The notes under the pieces: model-generated | Databases searched by the model: none | Told to the model about the DNA's origin: nothing | The model's input: the letters and a program-made list of their open reading frames with translations, nothing else | Assembly: GCA_039026235.1 (NCBI GenBank) | Contig: JBCCMQ010000002.1 | Span: 284,786 to 348,785 of the forward strand | Source: JBCCMQ01 sp039026235 | GTDB taxonomy: Bacteria; Pseudomonadota; Alphaproteobacteria; Rhodobacterales; Rhodobacteraceae | Length of the DNA stretch: 64,000 bases | Direction: 5' to 3' | Position numbers and translations under genes: made by a program | In this document: positions 16,426 through 27,890 of the stretch, piece by piece | Numbering within the stretch: the stretch's first letter is position 1 | Layout of the letters: each line of letters begins with the position of its first letter

Positions 16426-16968
16426 TCAGCTTGGCTCATTCACGAAGGCGGAAGACGAGACCAGCGCGTAACCTCCTGAATCGTCAAGCGGCAGGCGCAT
16501 CGCCAATCCCGTGGTCGGGAAAAACGGGTCCACCACAGCGCAGACGCGAACCAGCATGATGTCGTGGTCCGCACCGAGAGTGTAATTCAAAAGCGGCTGT
16601 AGCTCTTCGCCCCGCTGTACGCAGGTCACACCCGTCGTCGGCACGTTCCACGATGCTGTGCTGACGCGGGTCAATTCCACGCGCAACACGTTCGCACAGT
16701 CGGGGATCAACATGACGTTTTCGCAGACGTCTTCCAGCAGTTCGACTTCGTCCGCTGGCGGGTCAATCCCAAGACGCAGCGTTCGCACCACAAGATCCAG
16801 CGACCTCTCAAGCATCACATGGCGCAGCATCAGAACCCCGGCCTCTACTGACGAGAGCATGACCGTCATGAAGACCGGGAAAATGATCACGAACTCGACG
16901 GTCGAGCTGCCTTCGTCTCGCTTGAAAAACGGGCGGAGCACGCGCAGGACTTTGAGAAGCGGCACCAT
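16426..16968 (-). CDS. TadE-like pseudopilin protein
   Basis: This 180-residue protein has the TadE signature near the N-terminus: a basic stretch, then EGSSTVEFVIIFPVFM (residues about 19-34) with the conserved Glu five residues into the helix. The periplasmic part contains four cysteines likely to form disulfides. It begins 1 bp after the stop of the TadG-like gene upstream, and its end lies just before the next TadE/F gene, so the three are one transcription unit. The pilus ATPase, prepilin peptidase and Flp pilin genes are not in the window. Confidence 0.85.
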   Translation of the reverse strand: MVPLLKVLRVLRPFFKRDEGSSTVEFVIIFPVFMTVMLSSVEAGVLMLRHVMLERSLDLVVRTLRLGIDPPADEVELLEDVCENVMLIPDCANVLRVELTRVSTASWNVPTTGVTCVQRGEELQPLLNYTLGADHDIMLVRVCAVVDPFFPTTGLAMRLPLDDSGGYALVSSSAFVNEPS

Positions 16969-16969
16969 T

Positions 16970-18742
16970 TTAGTTCAGCAGCTTCAACTGGTTGATCTGG
17001 CCCGCGATTGTGCGGAAAACCTCGGCGATGCACTGTTCACCGGGCGCCATATTCTCGCAATCACTTGCCGCCTCGAAGAAATAAGCGTCGTCCGATGCGC
17101 AATCGAGCAGAGTTGCGTCCCCGGCCTCATCAGTCTCAAATCCGATTGAGTACACGATGATCCCTGCGTCGCGCGCGGACTTGCAGATTGCAGACGTGCG
17201 AGTGTTCTTGGTGCTGCTGCCGATCGAGTCGAATGTCTCAAGACGGTAGTCGTAGTAAACTTCAGCATCGTAATCGAGCCGGTAATAGGTGTTGTAGGCC
17301 ATGTAGCGCATGGACATGTTGGCCCAGACCTCGGGCCAGGTTAGTTGGACATCGGTTTTGTCACCGTCGGCGCCATCGGGATATTCGTGCCAGGTTTCCG
17401 TGTCTGTGTGGAAGAAGAACGGCTCGCCATTTGCTTCGCGTTGGGCGTCGTAGATTGACCAATCGTCGGCTTCGTTATCGTACCAAAGGTCCGTCAGGCC
17501 GGACCGGTACTCGTCCTTCAACTCGTAGGTTTCGGTATTTGCCCCGTCTGACATCACGATCAGAATCTTGGCGACTGTCTCGATCTCTTCGCCATTGGCA
17601 AGGTCCGGTGTCGTATCGGGGTAGTCCATGGGCCGGTCCATGAAGTCATCATCGGCCAAGTTCGCATGAATGTACCCGTTGAAGACACCGCGCAGCGACG
17701 GATCCAGCAGGGCGGCACCCCATTTCGTTCCGATTTCGATTGACGTCTTTCCGCTTGCGTAAAAGTCATCGATAAAGTCGATCATTTCGGCCGTATCGTT
17801 CGAAAACGCCAGAATGTCCCGGCCAGCACCCGAAAGACACACTGGCCGGTAGTCTGAATCCGTTGACGGAAATCCAGGGCCGCGCGAATAATTCCAGGGG
17901 TCAAAATGGCCGGCGCGCTGCAGGTCCTGACTGGCGCCCACCCCACCGTTCTTTAGCGTTGCGGCGTTGAAGCCTACGCCATTGAAATCCGATGGATCAA
18001 AGTCGATGCAGTGTGAATACGCATGTTCGTCCGTGACATTAAAGTATGACAACAGGTCCGGTCCTGCAGAGACGTGGGTCGCAAATGGGATGATCGAGAT
18101 ATGCGTCAGATCTTCCACATTCGGGTCGGCAACAGTGACGGGATCAATCACCGTCGTGACAAATTCTTCGGCCGCATCCTGTAGGTTTTCGAGCTTACTG
18201 TCGTTGGCCATGGAACCGGATACATCCAGCACCAATGAGATCTCGACATTGGTGACACGTTCCTCGGCAATGCCGCCGGCCGGTGCGATCATCTGATCGA
18301 TCCCGGCAAACTGCATAAACATGGAATCGACCGCCGCCTTCGTCGTGGCGCTGACGTTTCGATAGGTCATCGTCGTTTCATCGGAATCGTCATCGACATT
18401 GACGTCGACGATCAACTCGGTCAGCCCCGCCTTGTCGAAATAATCCTGAACGACCGTCTCAGGGTTCAGTGACTGATCCATGTCTGCCGCTGCAAGCACC
18501 GCCCGGTCAAGCGTCGACTGAACCCGCACGCGCACAGTCTCATAGCGCATCATGTCAACCGCCATGCCTCCGATCAGCACCATCACGGTGAAAATCATTA
18601 GCGTGAAGATGATAAACGACCCACTCTCGTCCCGGACGAAGTGGTCCAGCCGACCGGCGAAAACGCGACGTAATGAGGGTTTGAAAAGAACGGTAGATTT
18701 TTCTGAAGAGCGTTCTGTTCTACCGCCGGTCAATCCAAGCAT
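16970..18742 (-). CDS. TadG-like protein with von Willebrand factor A domain
   Basis: The protein has 590 residues. A short cytoplasmic start leads to a TadE/G-type membrane segment (ESGSFIIFTLMIFTVMVLIGGMA, about residues 38-60). A large extracytoplasmic region follows that includes a VWA domain whose MIDAS motif DVSGS lies near residue 175. TadG proteins are surface or periplasmic components of the Tad pilus and may bind ligands through the metal site. The ATG at 18742 has AAGGA 8 bases upstream; the longer open frame ahead of it has no family similarity. It heads the TadG-TadE-TadE unit and is divergent from gdh. Confidence 0.85.
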   Translation of the reverse strand: MLGLTGGRTERSSEKSTVLFKPSLRRVFAGRLDHFVRDESGSFIIFTLMIFTVMVLIGGMAVDMMRYETVRVRVQSTLDRAVLAAADMDQSLNPETVVQDYFDKAGLTELIVDVNVDDDSDETTMTYRNVSATTKAAVDSMFMQFAGIDQMIAPAGGIAEERVTNVEISLVLDVSGSMANDSKLENLQDAAEEFVTTVIDPVTVADPNVEDLTHISIIPFATHVSAGPDLLSYFNVTDEHAYSHCIDFDPSDFNGVGFNAATLKNGGVGASQDLQRAGHFDPWNYSRGPGFPSTDSDYRPVCLSGAGRDILAFSNDTAEMIDFIDDFYASGKTSIEIGTKWGAALLDPSLRGVFNGYIHANLADDDFMDRPMDYPDTTPDLANGEEIETVAKILIVMSDGANTETYELKDEYRSGLTDLWYDNEADDWSIYDAQREANGEPFFFHTDTETWHEYPDGADGDKTDVQLTWPEVWANMSMRYMAYNTYYRLDYDAEVYYDYRLETFDSIGSSTKNTRTSAICKSARDAGIIVYSIGFETDEAGDATLLDCASDDAYFFEAASDCENMAPGEQCIAEVFRTIAGQINQLKLLN

Positions 18743-19068
18743 TGAGAGGTCCTTGCGTTGAAGGGCGAAACGACAAACGCAGAAGCACACACAATGCCCG
18801 GAGTGGTTGTGCAGAAGCACGTCGAAAAGAGTGGGACGGCAAAAGTGAACGCCAAGTAAATTCGTCCCAAACAAGGGTTTTGCGGCCAAACTGTTCGTTC
18901 CGCGCCGACAGAATTCATCGATACCCGCGACTGTTTCTGCTTTTGAACCATTCGGGTAAATCGAACGGCCAATATTGATGCTTGAGTCGTGCCCGTACCC
19001 GGATAGGGTCGGACATGCGCCAGGCGGAGAGACTGACAGGGCCCGGCGCCGGAGAAAGGGAGAATTCA
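18743..19068. other. 326-bp divergent promoter region between tadG-like and gdh
   Basis: No gene is supported here. The region must carry promoters for both strands. I see no strong palindrome or sigma-54 signature. Confidence 0.45.
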
Positions 19069-20499
19069 ATGGTCCCCGGTCAGGAACCCAGTTTTCGGGA
19101 AAGCGTCGATCTTATGTTCAACCGCGCGGTCGCGCTGATGGATCTAGAGCCAGGGCTCGAAGAAAAGATCCGGGTGTGCAATGCAACCTATACGGTGCGC
19201 TTTGGCGTAAGGCTGCGCGGCGGAATCCAAACGTTTACGGGCTACCGCAGCGTACATTCCGAGCATATGGAGCCGGTCAAGGGGGGGATCCGCTATTCGC
19301 TGGCCGTGAACCAGGACGAGGTCGAAGCGCTGGCTGCGTTGATGACTTACAAATGCGCATTGGTCGAAGCGCCCTTTGGCGGCTCGAAGGGCGGGTTGTG
19401 CGTTGATCCTCGCAAATACGACGAAGAAGAGCTAGAGCGTATCACCCGGCGCTTTGCATACGAACTTGCCAAAAGGGATCTAATCCATCCGAGCCAGAAC
19501 GTTCCAGCGCCCGACATGGGAACGGGCGAGCGTGAAATGGCGTGGATTGCCGACCAGTACGCACGCATGAATACCACCGACATAAACTCGCGGGCGTGTG
19601 TGACCGGCAAACCACCACATGCAGGCGGTATACAGGGCCGTGTCGAAGCGACCGGCCGAGGTGTCCAGTATGCCTTGCAAGAGTTCTTTCGCCATCCGGA
19701 AGATGTCGCCAAAGCGGGCCTGTCGGGCACGTTGGACGGCAAGCGGGTCATCGTCCAGGGTCTAGGCAATGTGGGCTATCACGCCGCCAAGTTCCTGTCT
19801 GAAGAAGACGGCTCAAAAATCACCGCAATCATCGAGCGGGATGGCGCGTTGCGTGACCCCAACGGCCTTGACGTCGAAGCGGTGCGCAACTGGATCATGT
19901 CCCATGGCGGCGTCGCAGGCTGCCCGAGCGGTCAGTATGTCGAAGATGGCAGCACGGTTTTTGCGGACGACTGCGATGTCTTGATACCTGCGGCGATTGA
20001 AGGGGTGATCAATCTTGAGAATGCCGCAGATGTGAAGGCGGCCTTGATTGTCGAGGCCGCCAACGGTCCGGTGACAGCGGGCGCCGATGAGATACTGCGC
20101 GACAAAGGGACAGTGATCATTCCCGATATGTATGCCAACGCCGGCGGTGTGACCGTCAGCTATTTCGAATGGGTGAAAAACCTCAGTCATATCCGCTTTG
20201 GTCGTATGCAGCGCCGGCAGGAGGAATCCCGTCACCAACTGCTGGTTGACGAGTTGGAGCGTCTGAGCCGGGATACCGGCGTGGGCTGGACCCTGAGCCC
20301 GGATTTCAAAGAACGATATTTGCGTGGGGCCGGGGAGTTGGAGCTTGTGCGCTCGGGCCTTGATGACACCATGCGTACGGCCTATCAGGCGATGCGGGAA
20401 GTCTGGCACGCGCGCGACGATGTCAGCGACCTGCGAACGGCCGCCTATCTGGTATCGATTGAACGGGTCGCCCACAGTTACGCCGCTAAGGGGCTCTGA
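19069..20499 (+). CDS. gdhA: Glutamate dehydrogenase (Glu/Leu/Phe/Val dehydrogenase family)
   Basis: This enzyme interconverts glutamate and 2-oxoglutarate plus ammonia. The 476-residue protein shows the substrate-binding PVKGGIRYS (near residue 67), the catalytic-lysine region YKCALVEAPFGGSKGG (near 95) and the Rossmann motif GLGNVG (near 230). The N-terminal segment MFNRAVALMD is typical of the alphaproteobacterial type. The ATG at 19069 has GGGAG upstream; a start 29 codons earlier is unlikely. Whether it uses NAD or NADP cannot be read with confidence. A DUF6151 gene follows after 3 bp. Confidence 0.93.
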   Translation: MVPGQEPSFRESVDLMFNRAVALMDLEPGLEEKIRVCNATYTVRFGVRLRGGIQTFTGYRSVHSEHMEPVKGGIRYSLAVNQDEVEALAALMTYKCALVEAPFGGSKGGLCVDPRKYDEEELERITRRFAYELAKRDLIHPSQNVPAPDMGTGEREMAWIADQYARMNTTDINSRACVTGKPPHAGGIQGRVEATGRGVQYALQEFFRHPEDVAKAGLSGTLDGKRVIVQGLGNVGYHAAKFLSEEDGSKITAIIERDGALRDPNGLDVEAVRNWIMSHGGVAGCPSGQYVEDGSTVFADDCDVLIPAAIEGVINLENAADVKAALIVEAANGPVTAGADEILRDKGTVIIPDMYANAGGVTVSYFEWVKNLSHIRFGRMQRRQEESRHQLLVDELERLSRDTGVGWTLSPDFKERYLRGAGELELVRSGLDDTMRTAYQAMREVWHARDDVSDLRTAAYLVSIERVAHSYAAKGL

Positions 20500-20502
20500 G
20501 CC

Positions 20503-21093
20503 TTGCAGGACAGCGCGGTACTCTCGTGTAGCTGCGGGCAGGTACGCCTCGACATCGCTGGCAGCCCACCTGCCGGCGGGGTGCGCCTGAGCTGCTACTG
20601 CAAAGACTGCCGCGCCTTCCCAACGCATCTTGGTGCCACCCAGATCCTTGACGATTGGGGTGGCGTGGATCTGTACCAATGCCCGCCCGACCGGTTGGCC
20701 ATTCGCGCTGGAGCGGAACTTCTGTCCGCATTGCGTCTTTCGCCCAAGGGACCCTTGCGCTGGTACGCAACTTGCTGTGGTACACCGCTTGCCCTGACGC
20801 CCGCGACGACGGCATTGCCGTTTGTCAGTCTTTCAGTGGCCGCTATCCATGGTGCAGATTTGGGTCCCCGAACGGCCGTTGTGTTTTCCGAACAGGCGCT
20901 TGCCGGTCCCGAACCGGCGCCCAGTAATTTCGGCCTCTCGGGCGTCGTGTTAAAGCTGCTGCGTCGGGTTTTGGCGGCATATCTAACCGGAAAACGCAAG
21001 GTGACACCGTTCTTTGATCAGACCGGAAACCCAATTTCGGTTCCAACAGTTCTGTCCCGTGACGAACGGACCAAGGCCACGACCTTGCCCTAG
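20503..21093 (+). CDS. DUF6151 family protein (GFA-like cysteine motifs), 196 aa
   Basis: The N-terminal half has paired cysteines, CSCGQ (residues 9-13) and CYCKDC (31-36), and another pair ATCCGTPL near residue 90. This arrangement resembles the zinc sites of the glutathione-dependent formaldehyde-activating (GFA) fold. The likely start is a TTG at 20503, only 3 bp after the gdh stop. This implies co-expression, and no in-frame ATG precedes the first cysteine pair. Function is unknown; a zinc-binding structural role is inferred. Confidence 0.75.
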   Translation: MQDSAVLSCSCGQVRLDIAGSPPAGGVRLSCYCKDCRAFPTHLGATQILDDWGGVDLYQCPPDRLAIRAGAELLSALRLSPKGPLRWYATCCGTPLALTPATTALPFVSLSVAAIHGADLGPRTAVVFSEQALAGPEPAPSNFGLSGVVLKLLRRVLAAYLTGKRKVTPFFDQTGNPISVPTVLSRDERTKATTLP

Positions 21094-21115
21094 GTTACAA
21101 AGCGTTCGCCGTCAC

Positions 21116-22663
21116 CTAGCGACTTTCTCGAAGTAAGCGCCGCAGGATCTTGCCCGAGGCCGATTTTGGGATTGCGTCCACGAAGACCACGTCTTTCAGG
21201 TGTTTGTAGGACGCGAGCGCCCCACCCACATGGTCCATGACTGCCTCGGCGCTCAGGTCCGATCCTTGTGCCCGGACCACGAATGCGATGGGGCGCTCGC
21301 CCGCTTCTTCATCCGGCGCGCCGATGACACTCGCGTCTGCGATTTCCGCGTGGGCGATCAGTGTCGCCTCCAGTTCGGCCGGCGCAACCTGGAACCCCTT
21401 GACCTTGATCAGCTCTTTCAGGCGATCGCGGATGGTCAGGTAGCCGTCCGCGTCTATCGCACCGATGTCACCGGTCTTAAGCCAGCCGTCCGGTGTGATG
21501 GTCTCCGCCGTCGCGTCCGGTCGGTTCAGATATCCTTTCATCACCTGGGGGCCGCGCACCCAGACTTCGCCTTCCTGATCCGTTCCCTGATCCGCGCCGC
21601 TTGCCGGGTCGACGATGCGCGTTTCCGTGCCAGGTATTGTTTGACCGGCCGCACCGATGCGCGGATGGTCAACATGGTTGAAATGGGACGCTGGGCTCAT
21701 CTCGGTCATTCCGTAGCCTTGGATCATTGAACACCCAAGCCGATCTTCGACCGCGCGGGCGAGATTTCCATCGAGCGGTGCCGCGCCCGACAAAAGCGTG
21801 TCGAGGGATGACAGGTCATACTGATCGACCAAGGGGTGCTTTGCCAGGGCAAGCGCCACGGGTGGCACAATATACATCTGGCGCGCCTTGTGGTCCTGAA
21901 TCAGCCGAAGGCACAGCTCAAGGTCAAAGCGCGGCATGGTAACCACTGTCGCCCCCTCGCCCAGAAACAGGTTCATTTGCGCGGTCATTCCAAAGATGTG
22001 AAAAAACGGCAGAAACGCGATGTGTACTTCGCCCGGGCGAATTCCGGCCATGGGGACGATCTGGTCCACGTTCGAGACCAAATTCTTGTGGGTGAGCATA
22101 ACGCCCTTGGGCAATCCGGTTGTGCCCGACGAATAGGGTATGACCAGCACATGTTCATCGAGGTCAACGGCAACCTGGGCGGCCAAAGGTTCGCCCATAA
22201 GATTGCTCAGACCTTCCTGACCCTGGCTATCAATTAGAATGATCCGATCGCACTCGGTGCCTTCCATTGCCTGTTTTGCGGTTTTGCGAAATGCTTCGAT
22301 CGTCACCAATGCGCAGGCACCGGAATCGCGCAGCTGGAATGCCACCTCTTCGGCCGTATAGGTCGGGTTGATGGTCGTCACCGACCCGCCCGCATAGGCG
22401 GCGGCGTGAAACACGATGACAAATTCTGGAAGGTTGGGTGCCATAAGGGCGATCGTCGCACCGGACCCGAGGCCAGCCGCCTGAAGCCCTCCGGCAAGTC
22501 GGCAGATCGCCGACATGATTTCTTGACCTGTATGTTGGCGCCCGCTTGCGCCTTCGATCAGGGCGACGCGGTCGGGCGCAGCCAACAAGCCTTGAAAAAG
22601 CCGCTCGGTGATCGAAACCGGATGCGGTGCCAACGCACCGTACGGGCTTTCAAATATTGTCAT
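21116..22663 (-). CDS. Acyl-CoA synthetase / 4-coumarate-CoA-ligase-like AMP-binding enzyme
   Basis: This 515-residue ANL-superfamily enzyme activates a carboxylic acid with ATP and joins it to CoA. Motifs seen are the P-loop YSSGTTGLPKG (near residue 175), the GYGMTE aromatic motif (near 315), the hinge segment GWLKTGDIG ... RLKELIKVKG (near 400-425) and the catalytic C-terminal lysine in SASGK (near 506). Its overall look is closest to 4-coumarate-CoA-ligase-type or medium-chain acyl-CoA ligases; the substrate is not defined. GGAGG lies just before the ATG. It is divergent from dnaG with only 98 bp between the starts. Confidence 0.9.
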   Translation of the reverse strand: MTIFESPYGALAPHPVSITERLFQGLLAAPDRVALIEGASGRQHTGQEIMSAICRLAGGLQAAGLGSGATIALMAPNLPEFVIVFHAAAYAGGSVTTINPTYTAEEVAFQLRDSGACALVTIEAFRKTAKQAMEGTECDRIILIDSQGQEGLSNLMGEPLAAQVAVDLDEHVLVIPYSSGTTGLPKGVMLTHKNLVSNVDQIVPMAGIRPGEVHIAFLPFFHIFGMTAQMNLFLGEGATVVTMPRFDLELCLRLIQDHKARQMYIVPPVALALAKHPLVDQYDLSSLDTLLSGAAPLDGNLARAVEDRLGCSMIQGYGMTEMSPASHFNHVDHPRIGAAGQTIPGTETRIVDPASGADQGTDQEGEVWVRGPQVMKGYLNRPDATAETITPDGWLKTGDIGAIDADGYLTIRDRLKELIKVKGFQVAPAELEATLIAHAEIADASVIGAPDEEAGERPIAFVVRAQGSDLSAEAVMDHVGGALASYKHLKDVVFVDAIPKSASGKILRRLLRESR

Positions 22664-22761
22664 CTTGCTCCTCCCCAGGACCTACGCCAAGAATGTCAAA
22701 CCGCGTGCCGCTCTGCCAGCGGTTTCCAACGTGCCGAAGAGCCGGTAGGGTTCACCCACGC

Positions 22762-24711
22762 ATGAGTCTGCCGCCCAACTTCATCGACGAACTTCGCCAA
22801 AGGCTTAGTCTGGCCGACGTCGTCGGCAAGAAAGTCATGTGGGACAACCGAAAGTCCAATCAGGCCAAGGGCGACTGGTGGGCGCCTTGCCCCTTTCATC
22901 AGGAAAAGACGGCCAGCTTTCACGTCGATGATCAGAAGGGATATTACTATTGCTTCGGCTGCCACCAGAAGGGTGACGCCATCACCTTTGTGCGTGAAAC
23001 CGAGAACTTGAGCTTTATCGAAGCGGTGCGCCTTCTGGCCGAAGAGGCCGGCATGCCTGTGCCCGAAGCCGATCCAAAGGCGCAGGAAAAGGCAGACCGC
23101 CGCACGCAACTGACCGAGGTTATGGAGCAGGCGGTCAAGTATTACCGGCTTCAGCTTCAAACCGCGCCCGCTGCGGATGCGCGCGCTTACCTTGAACAGC
23201 GTGGGCTCGACCGTCTGGCGCTGGAACGTTTTGAGCTCGGCTTTGCACCCGTCGGTTGGCAGAACCTATGGGATCATCTGCGTGGCAAAGGCGTTGCGGA
23301 AGACCTGATTTTGGCAGCCGGGCTCGCCCGCCCTTCGACGCGGGGCGACAAACCCTATGACACGTTTCGTAACCGGATCCTGTTTCCCATCCGCGATGCG
23401 CGCGGTCGCGCCATTGCTTTCGGCGGGCGCGCCTTGGATCCCGACGATGGCGCTAAATATCTCAATTCGCCCGAGACCGAGCTTTTCGACAAGGGGCGCA
23501 GTCTTTTCAATCTGGGCCCGGCGCGGAAGGCGGCAGGCCAGGGCCACCCCCTGATTGTCGCCGAAGGTTATATGGACGTCATCGCATTGGCGCGGGCTGG
23601 GTTCGAGGCCGCAGTGGCACCGCTTGGCACGGCGATCACCGAACACCAGCTTGCTCTGCTTTGGCGCATAGGGTCCGAACCTGTTCTGGCGCTCGACGGT
23701 GACCGGGCCGGGCTCAGCGCAGCAATGCGCGCCATCGACATCGCTCTGCCGATGCTTGCCCCGGGTAAGTCGCTTCGGTTTGCTCTCTTGCCCGAAGGGC
23801 AGGATCCGGACGATCTGATCCGCGCTCAGGGCCCTGAAGCCATGCGCCGCCTGATCGATGGCGCTGAACCCTTGGTGCGCCTGCTGTGGCGGCGCGAGAC
23901 CGAGGGCAAGGTCTTTGACAGCCCCGAACGCAAAGCCGCGTTGGATCACGCTTTGCGACAGGCGATCGCCAAGATCGTTGACCCGGGCGTGCGCCAGCAC
24001 TACGGGCAAGAAATAAAGGATCTGCGCTGGGCCTTCTTTCGCGGTGGGCAGAAATCCGGTGGCTTCGGCAAGATGCGCCTGCGGCAAACCGGCCACGCCC
24101 AGGCCACACCTCAGACCCGTGCCACCGATCTGGTGGTCGGCAACGCCGAGACGGGAGACAGGCTGCGCGAGGCTGTCGTTCTTGCAACGCTGATTGTCCA
24201 CCCAGCGTTGGTAGACACCTTTGCCGACCAGCTTGAAAGCGGTGCAATTCGTGATCCGGATCATCAACGCATTTCGGATTGGATTGTGCGAATTGGCCCA
24301 GCCGAGGATCTGCGCGCCTGTATTGAAACGGAAATTGGTGCCGCTGCCCTTGAAAAGCTGCTGTCACCGGGCCATGTCCAGCTTTCACCAGGCATCAGAA
24401 AACCGGATGACGTCGAAGCTGCCCGCATGTGCGTTGCCGAGGAATTGGCGAAGCTTCAGGCGCACCGAGGTGCGGAACAGGAAATTGCCGATGCGTTGCA
24501 AGACATTGCTGCGGTTGAAAACGAAGGGGTGACTTGGAGGCTTCGACAAGCAACGGACGCCGTGCAGCGCGCGCAGAGGGACCTGACCGAGGACAAGACG
24601 GAGTATGAAGTTGCCCCCAACGGCGCGCGTGTTCGACGGGATGAAAAGGATGCCTTTGCGTCTCTTTTATCCCAGATTTCGCAAGACGGTCCAAAACGCG
24701 CTCATGATTGA
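22762..24711 (+). CDS. dnaG: DNA primase
   Basis: DnaG makes RNA primers for DNA replication. The 649-residue protein has the CHC2 zinc finger at its N-terminus (Cys43, His46, Cys64, Cys67), the primase core and a TOPRIM domain with VAEGYMDVIAL near residue 270. A C-terminal helical region for helicase contact follows. The ATG at 22762 gives the canonical N-terminus (MSLPPNFIDELR); an upstream in-frame ATG adds 45 non-family residues. It is followed by rpoD, the classic primase-sigma pairing. Confidence 0.97.
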   Translation: MSLPPNFIDELRQRLSLADVVGKKVMWDNRKSNQAKGDWWAPCPFHQEKTASFHVDDQKGYYYCFGCHQKGDAITFVRETENLSFIEAVRLLAEEAGMPVPEADPKAQEKADRRTQLTEVMEQAVKYYRLQLQTAPAADARAYLEQRGLDRLALERFELGFAPVGWQNLWDHLRGKGVAEDLILAAGLARPSTRGDKPYDTFRNRILFPIRDARGRAIAFGGRALDPDDGAKYLNSPETELFDKGRSLFNLGPARKAAGQGHPLIVAEGYMDVIALARAGFEAAVAPLGTAITEHQLALLWRIGSEPVLALDGDRAGLSAAMRAIDIALPMLAPGKSLRFALLPEGQDPDDLIRAQGPEAMRRLIDGAEPLVRLLWRRETEGKVFDSPERKAALDHALRQAIAKIVDPGVRQHYGQEIKDLRWAFFRGGQKSGGFGKMRLRQTGHAQATPQTRATDLVVGNAETGDRLREAVVLATLIVHPALVDTFADQLESGAIRDPDHQRISDWIVRIGPAEDLRACIETEIGAAALEKLLSPGHVQLSPGIRKPDDVEAARMCVAEELAKLQAHRGAEQEIADALQDIAAVENEGVTWRLRQATDAVQRAQRDLTEDKTEYEVAPNGARVRRDEKDAFASLLSQISQDGPKRAHD

Positions 24712-24807
24712 TTCGTCGGGTCGGAGTGACGCATTCGTAAATAATTTAAGGTAAACCGCTGGGCGAATCACCGAATCAGCACTAATGATTCGCAGATACC
24801 GCGATTC
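24710..24807. promoter_or_regulatory. Cluster of five GANTC methylation sites before rpoD
   Basis: GANTC sites begin at 24710, 24765, 24773, 24787 and 24803, five in 98 bp where fewer than one is expected by chance. Two are within an inverted repeat, GCGAATCA (24763-24770) and TGATTCGC (24786-24793). GANTC is the target of the alphaproteobacterial CcrM methyltransferase and of the regulator GcrA. The cluster occupies the dnaG-rpoD gap, where the rpoD promoter should be. Confidence 0.6.
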
Positions 24808-24834
24808 GCACTGAGCGCCCGCTAGGAGCAATGG

Positions 24835-26841
<2,007 letters not shown>

Positions 26842-26851
26842 GCGACAAGCA

Positions 26852-27118
26852 GTGCCGCTGTTCTCCAAGCTCTTCGGCGGTTCTCAGAAAGAGCCGGAGC
26901 CCGAAGTCTACAATGATTTCAGGATTTTCGCCGAGCCGATGTCCGAAGGCGGCAGCTTTCGCATGGCGGCACGCATAGAAAAGGACGTCGGCGGTGAGAC
27001 CAAAACCCATCTAATGATCCGCGCCGATACCTTTAAATCACGGGATGATGCGGTCGAGGCATCGATTGCCAAGGCGAAACACCTAATCGACCAGCAAGGC
27101 GTGTCGATTTTCGGTTAG
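26852..27118 (+). CDS. HlyU-family protein, 88 aa
   Basis: This 88-residue protein of the HlyU family is named after a Vibrio haemolysin activator, but most alphaproteobacterial members have no assigned role. The N-terminus MPLFSKLFGG is followed by a beta-rich core ending in GVSIFG, as is typical. The start is a GTG at 26852, 10 bp after rpoD, so it is probably read through from rpoD. Confidence 0.8.
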   Translation: MPLFSKLFGGSQKEPEPEVYNDFRIFAEPMSEGGSFRMAARIEKDVGGETKTHLMIRADTFKSRDDAVEASIAKAKHLIDQQGVSIFG

Positions 27119-27317
27119 ACAGTTGGGACGTTCCATCATGCGCCTTACGCCCTGAGGCGATTAAACCTTTCGTGCGCGTGCAGGCCCATGGCATCTTCGG
27201 CCAAGCAATAAGCCCAAATCTCTGACCAGACCCGGCGACGATCAATCAGGCGATGAGCGCGTTTTTTCGTTTCCACTGCATTTCGACTAGACTGCCCGAA
27301 GAAATAGGAGGACCCCC

Positions 27318-27836
27318 ATGCGCATCCTTAAGTGGATTGTCGGGATCATTGCCTTTCTCGCGATTGCCTTTGTCGGCGTCGGGTTGATCTTGCCGCGTGA
27401 AGTTAACTTTGCCCGGTCAATCGACGTCGAGGCACCGGCCGATCAGGTCTTTGCGTTGGTCAATTCGATGCAAGCGACGGAATCCTGGTCGCCATGGCTT
27501 GATCGGGATCCGAATGTCCAGTTGACATACACTGGGCCGGATGCGGGCGTGGGCAATAAGATGCAGTGGGCCTCGGACCACCCGCAGGTTGGCAACGGAA
27601 CGCAGGAAATCATGGTCTCAGAACCGGACAAGCGCGTTGCGACCGCGCTGGATTTTGGAGACATGGGTCTGGCAGAGGCGCAGTTCCTGCTGGACGAAAC
27701 TGATGGCAAGACGACCGTCACTTGGACCCTGAAGACGGACATGGGCGCCGGACCAATGGGTCGGTGGATGGGTCTGATGATGGATGGCTGGGTCGGTGGT
27801 GATTATGAGAAAGGGCTTGAAAACCTGAAGGCCTAG
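27318..27836 (+). CDS. SRPBCC (polyketide cyclase/START-like) protein with N-terminal membrane anchor
   Basis: The 172-residue protein has one N-terminal membrane helix (residues about 4-24) and then a SRPBCC helix-grip domain (FARSIDVEAPADQVFALV ... GGDYEKGLENLK). The fold binds hydrophobic ligands; no specific ligand is known. A strong ribosome site AGGAGG lies 7 bases before the ATG. It is a stand-alone gene between the HlyU gene and the YjbQ gene. Confidence 0.85.
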   Translation: MRILKWIVGIIAFLAIAFVGVGLILPREVNFARSIDVEAPADQVFALVNSMQATESWSPWLDRDPNVQLTYTGPDAGVGNKMQWASDHPQVGNGTQEIMVSEPDKRVATALDFGDMGLAEAQFLLDETDGKTTVTWTLKTDMGAGPMGRWMGLMMDGWVGGDYEKGLENLKA

Positions 27837-27890
27837 GTCGAGCCCTGACAGCCCTCGTCAGGTATCCAAAGGGCGATCTAGGATAGTGAC

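Noticed and set aside
23266..24267. 333-codon open frame antisense to dnaG
   Set aside because: Shadow of a highly conserved gene with the same third-position bias; no ribosome site and no recognisable domain.
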